Source: Flammula alnicola | Taxonomy: Eukaryota > Basidiomycota > Agaricomycetes > Agaricales > Strophariaceae | Reading direction: 5' to 3' | DNA length: 64,000 nt | NCBI GenBank assembly: GCA_015499995.1 | Contig: JADNRV010000020.1 | Location: 62,001-126,000 of the forward strand | In this document: positions 1 to 11,470 of the stretch, in pieces | Layout of the letters: every line of letters starts with the position of its first letter | Numbering within the stretch: position 1 is the first letter of the stretch | Position numbers and translations under genes: made by a program | Notes under the pieces: model-generated | Told to the model about the DNA's origin: nothing | Database searches by the model: none | The model's input: only the letters and a program-made list of their open reading frames with translations

Positions 1-53
1 CGTTTCTCTGTTTTGAGGCCATTTGTCACATTCTGAACCTTTCGGTCTTTTAG

Positions 54-1164
54 GCCACGGTTGGGACGTAAAGTGTGTGGAATGGCACCCAACAAAGGGC
101 TTGTTGGTGTCAGGCAGTAAAGACAACCAAATCAAATTTTGGGATCCTCGGACGGGAACTGTACTATCTACATTGTGTGTATATTCACAGCATCATCGCA
201 GCTACTTGACTTAGTCTGCGCCAATAGGCATCAACATAAAAACACCATCCAGGCCTTATCTTGGTCACCGAATGGCAATCTCGTGGCAAGTGCTTCTCGC
301 GACCAAACTGTGCGGGTATTCGATATCAGAGCAATGAAAGAGTTCCGTATTCTCAAAGGGCACAAAAAAGAAGTTTGCTGTAGGTCTTGCAATCTTTTAG
401 CTAGTCTCGAGCTCATGTATTTCCCTCCTGAAGCTGTTGCCTGGCATCCCGTACACCCCCTCCTCGTCTCTGGTGGCTCAGAAGGCGCCATCCTCCACTG
501 GGACCTCTCAACGCCGGACGAGACCGCCTTCGCCCAACCCATCTCGCCTCCGCGCGCGACGCTCTCCCAGGCACACGACTCGAACGTCTGGTCTCTCGCG
601 TTCCACCCTTTTGGCCACATCCTCGTCAGCGCCTCCAACGATCACACCACGCGCTTCTGGAGTCGAGAGCGCCCTGGAGATGTTTCGTCCGTGTTCTCCG
701 GCGGAGGCGAGAAGCCGCCGGAGATCGTGGATATGAGTGGGCAGGACGAAGAGGAAGACGCGATGGTACCTGGATTTGGGTACGGTGGTGGAGGTGGAGG
801 CGCGGCAGCAGGCGGTGCCCCGTGGTGGGGTAAAGAAGAAGAAGCTGGAGGCCCGTCGAACGATAATGGCCCTAGAAGAGGCGGCGCTGGCGGGTTCTCT
901 GAGTACCAGGGTGGAGAGGACTTCATACCCGGATTCGGCGGCTCTTCCGATGTGCCATCCAGGCAAAATGGTTATTCGTCTATGGCGCAGCAGGATGGGT
1001 ATGGTGGTGGCGAGAAGGATGAATTTGGACGGGATCGCGATGTTGGCCGGTCGGGCGCTGGAGGAGGCGGAAGTAATGACGACTGGGATCGTGGTGGTGG
1101 TGGTGGCGGCAGGGGTTATAACCGTGGTGGTCGATACGGTCCCAGGAGAGGAGGACGTTACTGA
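54..1164 (+). CDS. PFS2: Polyadenylation factor subunit 2 (WDR33/Pfs2 family), 3' part
   Basis: WD40-repeat subunit of the nuclear cleavage and polyadenylation factor, which recognises pre-mRNA 3' ends. The 5' end of the gene lies outside the window. The first visible exon begins after an acceptor at 53, and a TGA stop in the reading frame upstream rules out a continuous exon. Introns are 175-227 and 380-433, giving exons 54-174, 228-379 and 434-1164. The lengths are in frame if the previous exon ends with one G. Visible family blocks are [47 protein letters not shown] followed by AVAWHP, and [11 protein letters not shown]. After the propeller the tail is Gly-rich with RGG-type runs near the stop, as in basidiomycete homologues and suited to RNA contact. 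WDR33/Pfs2 identity is firm from motif order; the RNA role of the tail is inferred. Confidence 0.93.
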
Positions 1165-1501
1165 GGGGTTGTGATTATTTTAGTCCCACTTACTTCGTCT
1201 CTGCATAATTTCATGTTCTTGATAAGACCGGTCCCACTACCAGCGAAGTTGAGCAATTCCTCATTTCGTCCGGAAGTACTGCGAGTATGGCTACATCTTT
1301 TTACAGTCGCAAGAATACGTCTCTTCTTTATTAGACTTTTCACTCTAAGGCATCGGGATGCGTGTGTGCCCCAGGCTCTCAGCAAGATCCAACAATAATC
1401 GACAAGAAGAACTTCAATCTGCATTTGCAAGGAGGCGCTGCATTTCCTTGATCTTTTGTTGTTTCGACTACAGAAGCACGGAAAGGATATGAGTTTTGTA
1501 A

Positions 1502-3157
1502 CTAAATGTTATAGAAAGTTTTGAACCTGTTACAGACCTCCAATTTGGCCTTTAATTTTGCAGCCAGCGCCTTTTCCAGTGCGTCGATAGCTTCATAATC
1601 TGCCTGTAATTAATAATTAAATGATGTATATCGACTTTTCACCTGCATCGGCAAGTAGAATGGAGATTTTCGTACTGTCAAATCGATTATATCATCTGGT
1701 TCGTTCTTGATAGGCGTCGCCGCTCGAGACACCTATGATAAATTGAAGCCGTGAACCTTCATCCGAGTCGGCAAAGCGGTAAAGTATCTTATGCACTCTT
1801 ACAGAATGGCTGTCCCCTGTCAAATCAATGATGATTGGACTCTTGTTTGGAAGTCTGATTTCATCCGGCTGCCTCTTGATAGGCGTGACATGACTAGTAC
1901 TGACATTCTAGTGCAGGTTGAAGTGAGTCGCAGGAAGTAGTGCGTATTGTACGTCTTCTTACAGCAGGTTTAGTCCCATTTGCAGATCTCTCGTCCGCGT
2001 CCCAACCTCGGGCCTTCCTCTTTAGGGACATTCTAGAAGTAGAGGTAGATGGTCCCGCTTCTGTTGAGGCTGTCGTACGGTGGGAGCCCTCAGGCGCCAT
2101 CGTTCTCTGCTTGCTTTTTTGTGATGGGACTGGGGTCTCCTCGACGAGTTCGTCCACCTCTTCAGAGTCTGAGCTAGATGACTTGTGATCATTAAAATGT
2201 TTTATGAGCCTTGAGAGCAAGTCGACGTCGTCGTCAGAGTCCGGGTCCGGCGACTCCGGTTTAACATCCGCTGTGAGTTTAAGTTTTCAATGCACTAATA
2301 AGTCGTATACAAGAATTGAACATACTGCGCTGTTTAGGGTCTCTTGCCGAAACAGGATTCGAGCGGATGACACTGCCTTTGGTCCGTAGAGACCCTTGAG
2401 CTCTAGGACTCGGGTCGCGCTTCGTCCCCGCAACGTAGTCTCTAAAGTGGAAGATGAATGTAACGTATGGTGGTATATCTTCATCCGGGTCGTCGATGAC
2501 ATCCAAATTGTCAAAATTATCAATGACGCATTTTTCCTGATTTTGGTCGTCCATTATCCACTTAGCGCTCTCTATCAATTGTCCGCGTACTCGTCTTATT
2601 TCAAGGCGCACACAGCCAAGTGAAGCATCTAATGGAAGATGGCTTCAGCGTACATTCAACATAATAGTCCCGAAACAGAACGTACCAGAATCTCGGAAGC
2701 GAGCGTCATGCCTCTTTCTTTCAAGTTCACTCATCCGTAAGCAGCCATAGCGTCTATATGGTGGGTTCAGCCATCCCTTGCTTGTTCTGGATTGCGTGCC
2801 TCGTTTGGCTTTATCCATCGTCAGCCTGGCGACTCGAAAATCCTTCGGATCTCCGGGGACTTCCCGATATCCGCCTTGAATGTATAATTCACACAATGCG
2901 GACATGGGGCTAAGCCCTGCCCCTCGGGTCCAGCGCACGGAGTAAACCTAAGATGATGAACAGAGTCCAGTAGTCAACCCAAGATAAATTGATACAATAT
3001 TTACCGTCTTGGGTTTGAGATGCACTACAGCAGATATCGTGTTCTTTTTTTCGTTGATTTGGCGTGTCTTTGGAAGCTTTATCACGAAACCGTCACCATC
3101 TTCCAACCAGGCTTCAAAGCCATTATATTTCAGGGCGCCTGTATCGCTGGTAGACAT
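1502..3157 (-). CDS. DUF7918 domain protein with SUMO-type motif tail
   Basis: Seven exons on the minus strand: 3005-3157, 2686-2947, 2326-2628, 1963-2270, 1803-1907, 1643-1732 and 1502-1603. They sum to 440 codons plus stop. The N-terminal half fits the DUF7918 family of Agaricomycetes: an early YNGFEAWLEDGDG block, YSVRWTRGAG, ALCELYIQGG, and later GCVRLEIRRVRG. The molecular function of the family is unknown. The C-terminal half is polar and Ser/Asp-rich. Exons 5 and 6 each encode a similar block, TPIK followed by QPDE or NEPDD and then IIDLT, and the protein ends in a short charged helix-like segment. ATG at 3157 is chosen because it directly precedes the conserved domain; the frame stays open upstream. 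It is convergent with PFS2 and divergent from VPH1. The final intron (1604-1642, 39 nt) is short for this genome. Confidence 0.8.
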
Positions 3158-3927
3158 GATGAGGTGGAAAGAGTCAGTTATAAGGAGTCCAGTTGTTGAT
3201 ATTCGAGAACAGAAGAGAAAAAGCGGAATTTCTGCAGAGAGAGACCTCAAGGCCTCAGCAAAAGTTCAGGTTATTCAGGGTTGAGATTTAGGCTAAAGGT
3301 AGAGCTTGAATCTAAGCAATAACAGGACTTGAGACCTTGAGGTTTGTCCAAGGAAGACTTCCACTGAATTTTCCGAGGGATATACTAGTGGAGTTTCGAC
3401 TTGCTTGGAACGAGGCCGAATATATAGGAAGGCCCAGAAATAAATTCTTTTCGTTGGTTTTTTTGGCAGCTTTGGCACACAATGATTGGCTGGAGCAAAT
3501 CAAATGAGGTATTTATTACTAAATAAACTTGAGTTTGAAGTGCACCGTGCATCGACGCGGAGAGCTGCCAGTTCAGTTCGGCACCTTCCAATGCTTTCTT
3601 GAATGGCGCGGCGCGACCGGCGAGAATAGATTCGAAACGGACGGTTATGAAAGGTATCCCCTCCGCGTTCTCTGTTCAGAGGATCATGGTGCCAAGAAGG
3701 AGTTGAATAGGAGTTGAAAAAGTTGAACTTGAAGTTGAAGGGCATGTTACTGTATGCCAAATGCGGTGCTCATACAAATAAGAACAAATACCAATGCCGC
3801 ACGGCGCACGAAACAACTCAACCAGTTGCCGCCTGCACCCGATTCCATTCACTATTTTACCCTCTAATTACAGCGCATAAGCTGTCGAAAGTTCTTGTTA
3901 TTTGCCTGAAGTCGATTTCTCAGTATA
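3158..3927. other. Intergenic, divergent promoter region
   Basis: About 770 bases between the divergent DUF7918 and VPH1 starts. Only short overlapping ORFs are present and none resembles a protein family. It presumably holds both promoters; no specific element could be assigned. Confidence 0.5.
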
Positions 3928-6900
3928 ATGGGGGACGAATACCCCAGCTTGCTCCGTGAGTATTTGCGTCTCTGGTCCAATGACGCTCTACTGAAGCTAG
4001 CGAAAAGGCTCGGAGCAGATGAGCCTGGTACAGCTCTTCGTGCCGACTGAAGTTGCCCATGATACAGTCTCCGAGCTTGGAGAATTAGGAAATGTACAAT
4101 TCAAAGATGTAAGCCTTTTTTTGCGCGCCGATGTCGACTTGAACTTAAACGTCATTATCCTCAGTTGAATCCCAGCGTTAACCCATTCCAGCGCTCTTTC
4201 GTTACCGAAATCCGACGCATAGACGAGATGGGCCGACGCGTCCGTTTCTTCTCGACCCAAATCGCGAAGGAGAAAGACGTTGTTCCCATTCGTCGGCTCT
4301 ATGAGTCAGCGCCGCTCATCACTGTGGGCCCACGCGCTGCGCAGACAATTGACGAGCTTGACACCACTTTGGCTGAACACGAGCAACGATTGACCAAAAT
4401 GAACGAGAGTTATCAGACTTTGAGTGAAAGGACGAAAGAGTTGATTGAAGCTAGGCATGTCTTGAGAGAAACGGCCGTGTTCTTTGAAAAAGTCAATTTC
4501 ATTCATGGTTTCTGATGCTTTTCTTGCTGATGATATCGTTTTGCTGTAGGCGCGTGGCCATCAGACCGACATTCGTTCCTCGTTCGATGATAGCGTTACT
4601 CCTCTCCTTCAAGACGATCACGAGGGCGGTTTCACGCCCGCTACTGGAGTCCAATTCGATCTCGAGTATGCCTCTCAATGGAAGTCAATCCAAATTATTT
4701 TTTACTTACATTTGACCACAGATTTGTTGCTGGAACCATCGAGCGTTCCCGTATGCCCACCTTTGAGCGCGTTTTATGGCGTGTTCTCCGTGGCAATCTG
4801 TTCATGAACCACACCGACATTGCGGAGCCCTTCGTCGACTCTACAACCGGCGCAGAAGTTCGCAAGGATGTCTTTATCATTTTCGCGCATGGAGATGCTC
4901 TCCTTGCCAAGATTCGCAAGGTCGCAGAATCGATGGGAGCCACGCTCTATCCTATCGATCCTAATGCCGACAAGCGTGCCGAGTCTCTTCGTGAAGTCAC
5001 CAACCGTCTCGAGGATCTACAGACGGTTTTATACAACACTGGTCTCAACAGACGTTCCGAACTCGCTAAAATCGGCGAGAGTTTGCGCAGCTGGCAAGAT
5101 GTTGTCAGGAAGGAGAAGATGATCTACGAAACGTTAAACTTGTTTAACTACGATGTTCGTAGGAAGACACTTATCGCGGAAGGCTGGGTGCCAACCCGGG
5201 ATATCACAACCATTCAGTTGGCCTTGAGGTCTGCGACTGTGAGTATATGCGCTTCGTTTGTTTGATAGACTTCTGTGCTGACGTGAAAATTAGGAGGGTT
5301 CTGGAACGAGCGTCCCACCCATCTTGCACGAGTTGACTACACAGAGGACTCCTCCGACTTTTCACAGAACCAACAAGTTCACCGAAGGTTACCAGACCAT
5401 CATGGACAGTTACGGTATTTCAGCCTACCAAGAGGTCAACCCTGGGTTATTTGCGATCATTACCTTCCCTTTCTTGTTTGCGGTCATGTTTGGTGATATT
5501 GGACATGGGTCGATCATTTTCCTTGCTGCACTTTACATGATCCTGGCGGAGAAGAAAATGGCAAAAGCCGACCTGGGAGAGGTTCGTATTTTCATTCCGC
5601 TGCTATCTAATTTGGAGATTAATATTTTTGATGGTCCTTTAGATTATTGGTCAATTCTTCTAGTGAGTTCCTCTTGGCTGGCTTGATGATTTTCCTATCA
5701 CTAACTAAACGAAATCATGAAACAGTGGTCGTTACATCATCCTGCTGATGGGACTTTTCTCGATGTATACTGGTCTCATGTACAACGATATCTTCTCCAA
5801 GACTCTCCATATCTGGACTTCGGCTTGGTCTTTCCCGGAGAGCAATGGAACTGTTACAGCGACCCTCACCGATCATCGATACCCTTTCGGTCTGGATCCT
5901 GGCTGGCACGGAGCGGACAATGCACTCGTGTTTACCAACTCGTACAAGATGAAAATGTCAATCGTCTTGGGCGTGATTCACGTAGGTTTATCCAAAGTGA
6001 ATAGCTGACTATAACTGACGTCGAATGGTTAGATGACATTTGCGTTATGCCTGCAAGTGCCCAATCACATCAAGTTCAAGCGATATTCAGATCTTTACAC
6101 CAACTTCATTCCGCAAATCCTCTTCTTGCAGTCTATTTTTGGGTACCTCGTTATTTGCATCCTGTACAAGTGGTCGATCGATTGGTCGAAGGCCACGGCG
6201 CAGCCACCGTCCCTGTTGAACATGCTCATCTCGATGTTCTTGTCGCCTGGCGCAGTCGATCCGGCACTTCAGCTATACCGTGGACAGGGCAAGGTGCAAC
6301 TTCTCTTGCTGATGATAGCAGGGATTTGCGTTCCTTGGCTGCTGATCACAAAGCCGTATCTTGCCTGGAAGGAGATGCATAAAACTCAAGGTCAGGGATA
6401 CATGACCATTGGCCACGGCGAAGGAACTGCAAGTGACATGCCGCCCCACACCCCAGGTATCAGCTTGGAAGACGAGGAAGAAGGAAACGGGCAAGCCATG
6501 CTTCAGGCCGCGGACGAGGAAGGCGTGGGTGTTTTTGTCTTATCATGCTATTTTTCGCTTTTTCACACTGGGCTTTTTGTAGGAACATCATGATTTCGGA
6601 GAGGTGGTTATCCATCAGGTCATACACACTATCGAGTTTTGCCTCGGCTGTATCTCGCATACCGCCTCTTACCTCCGTCTCTGGGCCCTTTCCCTAGCCC
6701 ATGCGCAGCTGTCGGAGGTCCTGTGGAGTATGACTATTGCTGGGTTCCTCGGCCCGACTTCCATTTTTGGATGGATTGCGCTCCTGATTATGGGCGGTGT
6801 CTGGTTCTCCCTGACGGTCGGCATCCTGTGTGTCATGGAGGTGCGTTTTAGATCGTGTTTCTAATCCATCGTTGCATCTATCCATCTGAGTTGTTCGTGG

Positions 6901-7129
6901 CTGATCAAACTCTCTTTGTGGTTGTTGTTGTTCAGGGCTTATCAGCGTTCTTACACGCCCTCCGGTTACACTGGGTAGAAGCTAACAGCAAGCACTTTGA
7001 GGGCGGAGGGCATGTACGTTGCCACGTTTATACCGCATTCTCGCTGTTTGACACTGATTTGATGAACGTGTGTGTGTATGTTAGGCCTTCGCACCACTCA
7101 GTTTTGCGAATCAGGAGGTTAAGGAATGA
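3928..7129 (+). CDS. VPH1: V-type proton ATPase subunit a (Vph1/Stv1 family)
   Basis: Membrane-embedded subunit a of the vacuolar H+-ATPase, which carries protons through Vo. Twelve exons sum to 2526 nt (841 residues), the usual family length, without a frame break. Introns: 3956-4007, 4109-4164, 4492-4549, 4666-4721, 5239-5293, 5582-5642, 5663-5725, 5982-6032, 6525-6582, 6841-6935 and 7014-7084. The N-terminal cytosolic half has the family opening with [19 protein letters not shown]. The membrane half contains [15 protein letters not shown] and, near residue 747, the essential arginine in [18 protein letters not shown] 20-nt exon at 5643-5662 is needed to give [17 protein letters not shown]. 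The gene ends [14 protein letters not shown]. Exon 3 to 4 uses a weak GTCAAT donor, the least certain join. Confidence 0.95.
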
Positions 7130-7595
7130 AGGGCTGGCCAGCTGGGATAGGTACAGCACATGTCGCCGATGTATCTCGTCACTATCGTTGATAATCCTAT
7201 GTCCATCATGTCCGGACAAGGTCTGGGGTACCCCGCATCTCGTATATAGTATAAACTAGACCCGGAAGGCCATGCCGGGACTTGTCACGGGAAATGGCGA
7301 GTCACAGTGCGATTAAGTTGAGCAATTTTTCAAACTCCGAAAATGGAGTGTTATAAGCATGACACTGCTTTTTGTTGCTTTTCTTCCACCTCCCATCCCT
7401 CTCATTCCCGTCCTTTTCGCCGTTCTTAACATCCCCGTCGTAGGCATTTTTGCCACCATATAGAGAACTAGAGCGTCCTTTGTTTCTTGCCAGCCAGCCA
7501 TTAACGACCTCTCTCCACCCATATCCACCCCAAAGGTACGTGCACAATCTTAGTTTGTGTCCTCAGCGAGACTGAAAATTTTCTAGATATCAGAT
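7130..7595. promoter_or_regulatory. EF-3 promoter and leader with 5'UTR intron
   Basis: Between the VPH1 stop and the EF-3 ATG. The second half is a pyrimidine-rich leader typical of highly expressed fungal genes. A probable leader intron runs 7536-7586 (GTACGT...TTCTAG, 51 nt), ending nine bases before the ATG. No protein-coding signal is seen here. Confidence 0.5.
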
Positions 7596-10500
7596 ATGCC
7601 AGCTGTTACTGCCTCTACCACTGCTACTCCATCTCCCGCCTCGCTCAAGGCTACCGTTGCCCCAATTGAAGGTCAAATGGACGTCTCGGCTCTTTTCGTT
7701 GCCGACAAATCCACCCGCGACTCTGCTGCCAAGCAGTTGGCTGCCCTCGCCCAAAAAGACGGCCCTGCCGCCCTCCAATCCATCGGATTTGGAGACGCCG
7801 TGGTCAAGGCACTCGCCGACAAAAAATCCCCTGCCGCTCGTGAGGGCGCTGCAGATGCCATCATCGCGCTTGTCAACAACAGCGCAACCAAGTCGCTCGA
7901 GCCCATTTTCGTCGACTCTGGTATCTACAATGCCCTCCTTGAGGCTTTTGCCGACAAGATGCCTGCTGTCAGGACAGCTGCCGTTGAGGCTGTGCGAGTC
8001 TTCGTCGCTAACATGAACCCATGGGCTACTTCCCTCATCCTTCCTGCTCTCCTTCACGAAATCAAGACTGCCGGTAAATGGCAAGTCAAGACTGGTTCCC
8101 TCGTCGCCCTCAATCAGATCGTTGTGAGCGCCCCAGTCCAAACCGCCCGCCTCATGCCCGAAATCGTCCCTATCCTCGCCGATGCGATTTGGGATACCAA
8201 GGCTGACGTGAAGAAGGCTGCCCGTGATTCGCTGACGAAGGCCACCGCCCTGGTGTCGAACAAGGACATTGAACGCTTTATTCCTGCTCTTATTAAGGCT
8301 CTTATTAATCCCGTTGAGGAGGTTCCTAATACTATCGCCCTCCTCTCGGCCACCACTTTCGTTTCTGAAGTAGATTCGCCCACCCTTTCCCTTATGGTTC
8401 CTCTCCTTTCGCGCGGTCTCTCTGAGAAGCTCACCGCTACCAAGCGTAAGGTCGCCGTGTAAGCCTTTTCAGCTACCGTTGTCAGCGGAAATTTTTACTG
8501 ATTTACTATTTTTAGTATCGTTGACAATATGGCCAAGCTCGTCGATTCCCATGTCACTGTCCGACCCTTCATTCCCAAGCTCCTTCCTGGTCTTATCAAG
8601 GTTGAGGCTATTATTGGTGATCCCGAAGCTCGCAGCGTTGTTGGCCGCGCCATTGCCACCCTCCGCCAAGTCGGACAGGTCCCCGCCGAGAGCGATGGCT
8701 CCGACCTCCCTGCTCTCCACCACGCCGACGAGAAGCAGCTTGCTCACTCTCTCGTTGCCATTTACAAGAAGCTCGGCACGACTATCTCCGCCGGAAATGT
8801 CGACACCATGTATGCTGCTTCTCTCGCCGCCAACCTCGTAAACTTGAAGAACTTCGAGGTTCCCGAGTGGGATACCCTCGCTCCTTACCTGACTTTCGTC
8901 GCCTCTACACCCGAGCCTATCACCGTCGCTCGCGAATGGGTCGTCCGATCAGCTACCGAGGGTGTCGATGATGATGAGGTTCCCGAAGACGAGGAGGAAG
9001 GCGAAGATCTTTGCAACTGCCAGTTCTCTTTGGCTTACGGTGCCAAGATCCTGCTCAACACCGCTGTTCTCCGTCTCAAGCGTGGCCACCGTTACGGTCT
9101 CTGCGGTAAGAACGGTACCGGAAAGTCGACTCTCATGCGTGCCATCACGAACGGCCAAGTCGAGGGCTTCCCTTCCCCTGACGAAGTCCGTACCTTCTAC
9201 GTCGAGCACGACATTGATGGAAGCGAGGAAGATACCTCTGTTCTCCAGTTCATCCTTAGCGACAAGCGCGTCCTTGTCAGCCGCGAGGAAGTCGTTGAGA
9301 CCCTTGCCTCCGTCGGTTTCTCTGACGAGCGTCAAGGTCAAGCTATTGGCAGCTTGTCTGGTGGTTGGAAGATGAAGCTCGCACTTGCCCGTGCCATGCT
9401 TTTCAAGGCTGATATCCTCTTGCTCGATGAGCCTACTAATCATCTTGACGTTGTCAACGTTGCCTGGTTGGAGAACTACCTTACCAACCTCACCCACTGC
9501 ACTTCCAGTAAGCATTAACTATTCCTATTTTTTTCCCGTGGTACTGATCGTCGTTCTTAGTCATCGTCTCGCACGACTCTGGCTTCCTCAACAACACCAT
9601 CACCGACGTCCTCCACTTGAACCGTTTCAAGCTCCGCAGGTATCGCGGCAACCTCGAGAAGTTCGTCCAACAAGTTCCTGAGGCCAAGTCCTACTACACT
9701 CTCGAGGCTGCCGAGGACTACAAGTTCAAGCTCCCTGATCCCCCTCTTCTCGAGGGTGTCAAGACCAAGGAGAAGTCTTTGCTCAAGATGCGCAAGGTCG
9801 GCTTCCAATACCCTACCTCGACCGTCCAGCAGCTCTACGACATCACCCTCCAAGTGTCTCTTTCTTCCCGTGTCGCCGTCCTCGGACCTAACGGTTCAGG
9901 AAAGTCGACCCTCGTCAAGCTCCTCATTGGCGACATGGAGCCCAACAGGGGAGGTGAGACCTGGAAGCACCCCAACTTGGTCATCGGTTACGTTGCCCAA
10001 CACGCTTTCCACCACATCGATCACCATCTCGACAAGACTCCTCTCGAGTACATGCTCTGGCGTTACCAGACCGGAGAGGACCTCGAGGAGATGCAGAAGG
10101 CTAACCGTCAGATCAGTGAAGAGGAGGCTCAGAAGATGAAGGAAGGCTCGAACATCGTCATCGAGGGCAAGAAGTGTATCATCGACGAGATCACCAACAG
10201 GAAGAAGCTCAAGCAATCTTATGAGTACGAGGTTTCCCTCAAGGGCCTCAGCTCCTCCGAGAACATCTGGTTGCCTCGCGACGAACTCATCAAGCGTGGT
10301 TTCGAGAAGGTTTGTTCCGTTTCATCTTTATCATATTATATCAATTGTTTATGTCGTCTCAATCTTACAGAAAGTCCTCGAAGTCGACACCCGTGAAGCT
10401 CAGCGCCTTGGTCTGCTGCGACCCCTTGTTCGTCGCGAGATCGAGAAGCACTTTGCCGACTTCGGTCTCGAGCCTGAGTTCGTCTCGCACAACACCATGA

Positions 10501-10996
10501 GGGGTCTCTCTGGTGGTCAGAAGGTCAAGATCGTCCTTGGCGCTGCTACATGGCGTCGTCCCCACATCATGTGCCTTGATGAGCCAACTAGTGAGTTTTG
10601 TTTGCCTGTGCTGGATGACCCGTTCTAACCTTACCTCTCCTAGACTATCTCGATCGTGAGTCGCTCGCTGCGCTCATTGAGGCTCTCAAGGTCTTCGAGG
10701 GTGGTGTCCTTGTCATCACTCACAACCGAGACTTCTCCGAGTCGCTGTGCAAGGAAGTGTGGGCTATGCGTGACGGTCATCTCGAGGCGTCGGGCCACAA
10801 CTGGGTTGAAGGCCAGGGTGCTGGTCCTCGTATCGACAAGGCTGCTGGAGAGGAGGAGGATACCTACGACGCGATGGGTAACAAGATCGACAACAAGAAG
10901 CAGAAGAAGCTCACCTCTGCTGAGGCTCGCAAGCTGAAGAAGGAGCGTATGGCCAGGAAAAAGAGGGGTGAGGAAGTCACTGATGATGAGCTGTGA
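7596..10996 (+). CDS. TEF3: Translation elongation factor 3 (ABC-F ATPase)
   Basis: Fungal EF-3, a cytosolic ABC-type ATPase that binds the ribosome and helps release E-site tRNA at each elongation cycle. Five exons (introns 8459-8515, 9508-9560, 10310-10370, 10591-10643) give 1058 residues, close to the usual 1050, with no frame break. The N-terminal third is HEAT-repeat-like. ABC1 has Walker [10 protein letters not shown] near residue 485, signature [17 protein letters not shown] and [11 protein letters not shown]2 has GPNGSGKST near residue 727, signature [18 protein letters not shown] and DEPTNYLD. The stretch between ABC2 Walker A and signature is long, as expected for the EF-3 chromodomain insertion. 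The tail is Lys-rich. Strong codon bias fits high expression. Identity is certain. Confidence 0.98.
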
Positions 10997-11470
10997 GCAA
11001 GTCCTGCGCACCTCATTGTATCGATATCATTGGTTTCTCCTCTCTCTTTACATTATGCACCTACATGATCCGACCTTATGTCCTGTTTCTATTAGCTGTT
11101 TCTTTCAGATATCTTCGATATCCTGCCTACCATGCCTCTCTTGCTATCTGTACAATCTCTCGTCGCGTAATACTACTCTATGGCAATCTACTTTTTTTCT
11201 CTCTCTCTAATGTATATGCTGTGTAATTTTTGACTTGTTCATTGACACGGTAATGCTCTTGAAGGTTAATTTAAACTTTTTCGAGGTTAGTGCCCGTTGG
11301 CTGAACTCAGGATCACGTGCGGCTTGACTTCGACGCGCGAAATGATTATCTAACACGCGTTCTACTTATAAGTAACCAACCACGGGCTTACAACTTGACA
11401 TCTTTCAGCCACCATCTACTGGCACTTTCTTCCACGCACTCGTACTACAACCCCGCCCTGGTGTATTTCG
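10997..11470. other. Intergenic between EF-3 and Argonaute
   Basis: Pyrimidine-rich 3' flank of EF-3 followed by the presumed Argonaute promoter. No ORF with family similarity was recognised. Confidence 0.4.

Noticed and set aside
8949..9515. Long minus-strand ORFs across EF-3
   Set aside because: Shadows of a strongly codon-biased gene; no domain, no exon context.
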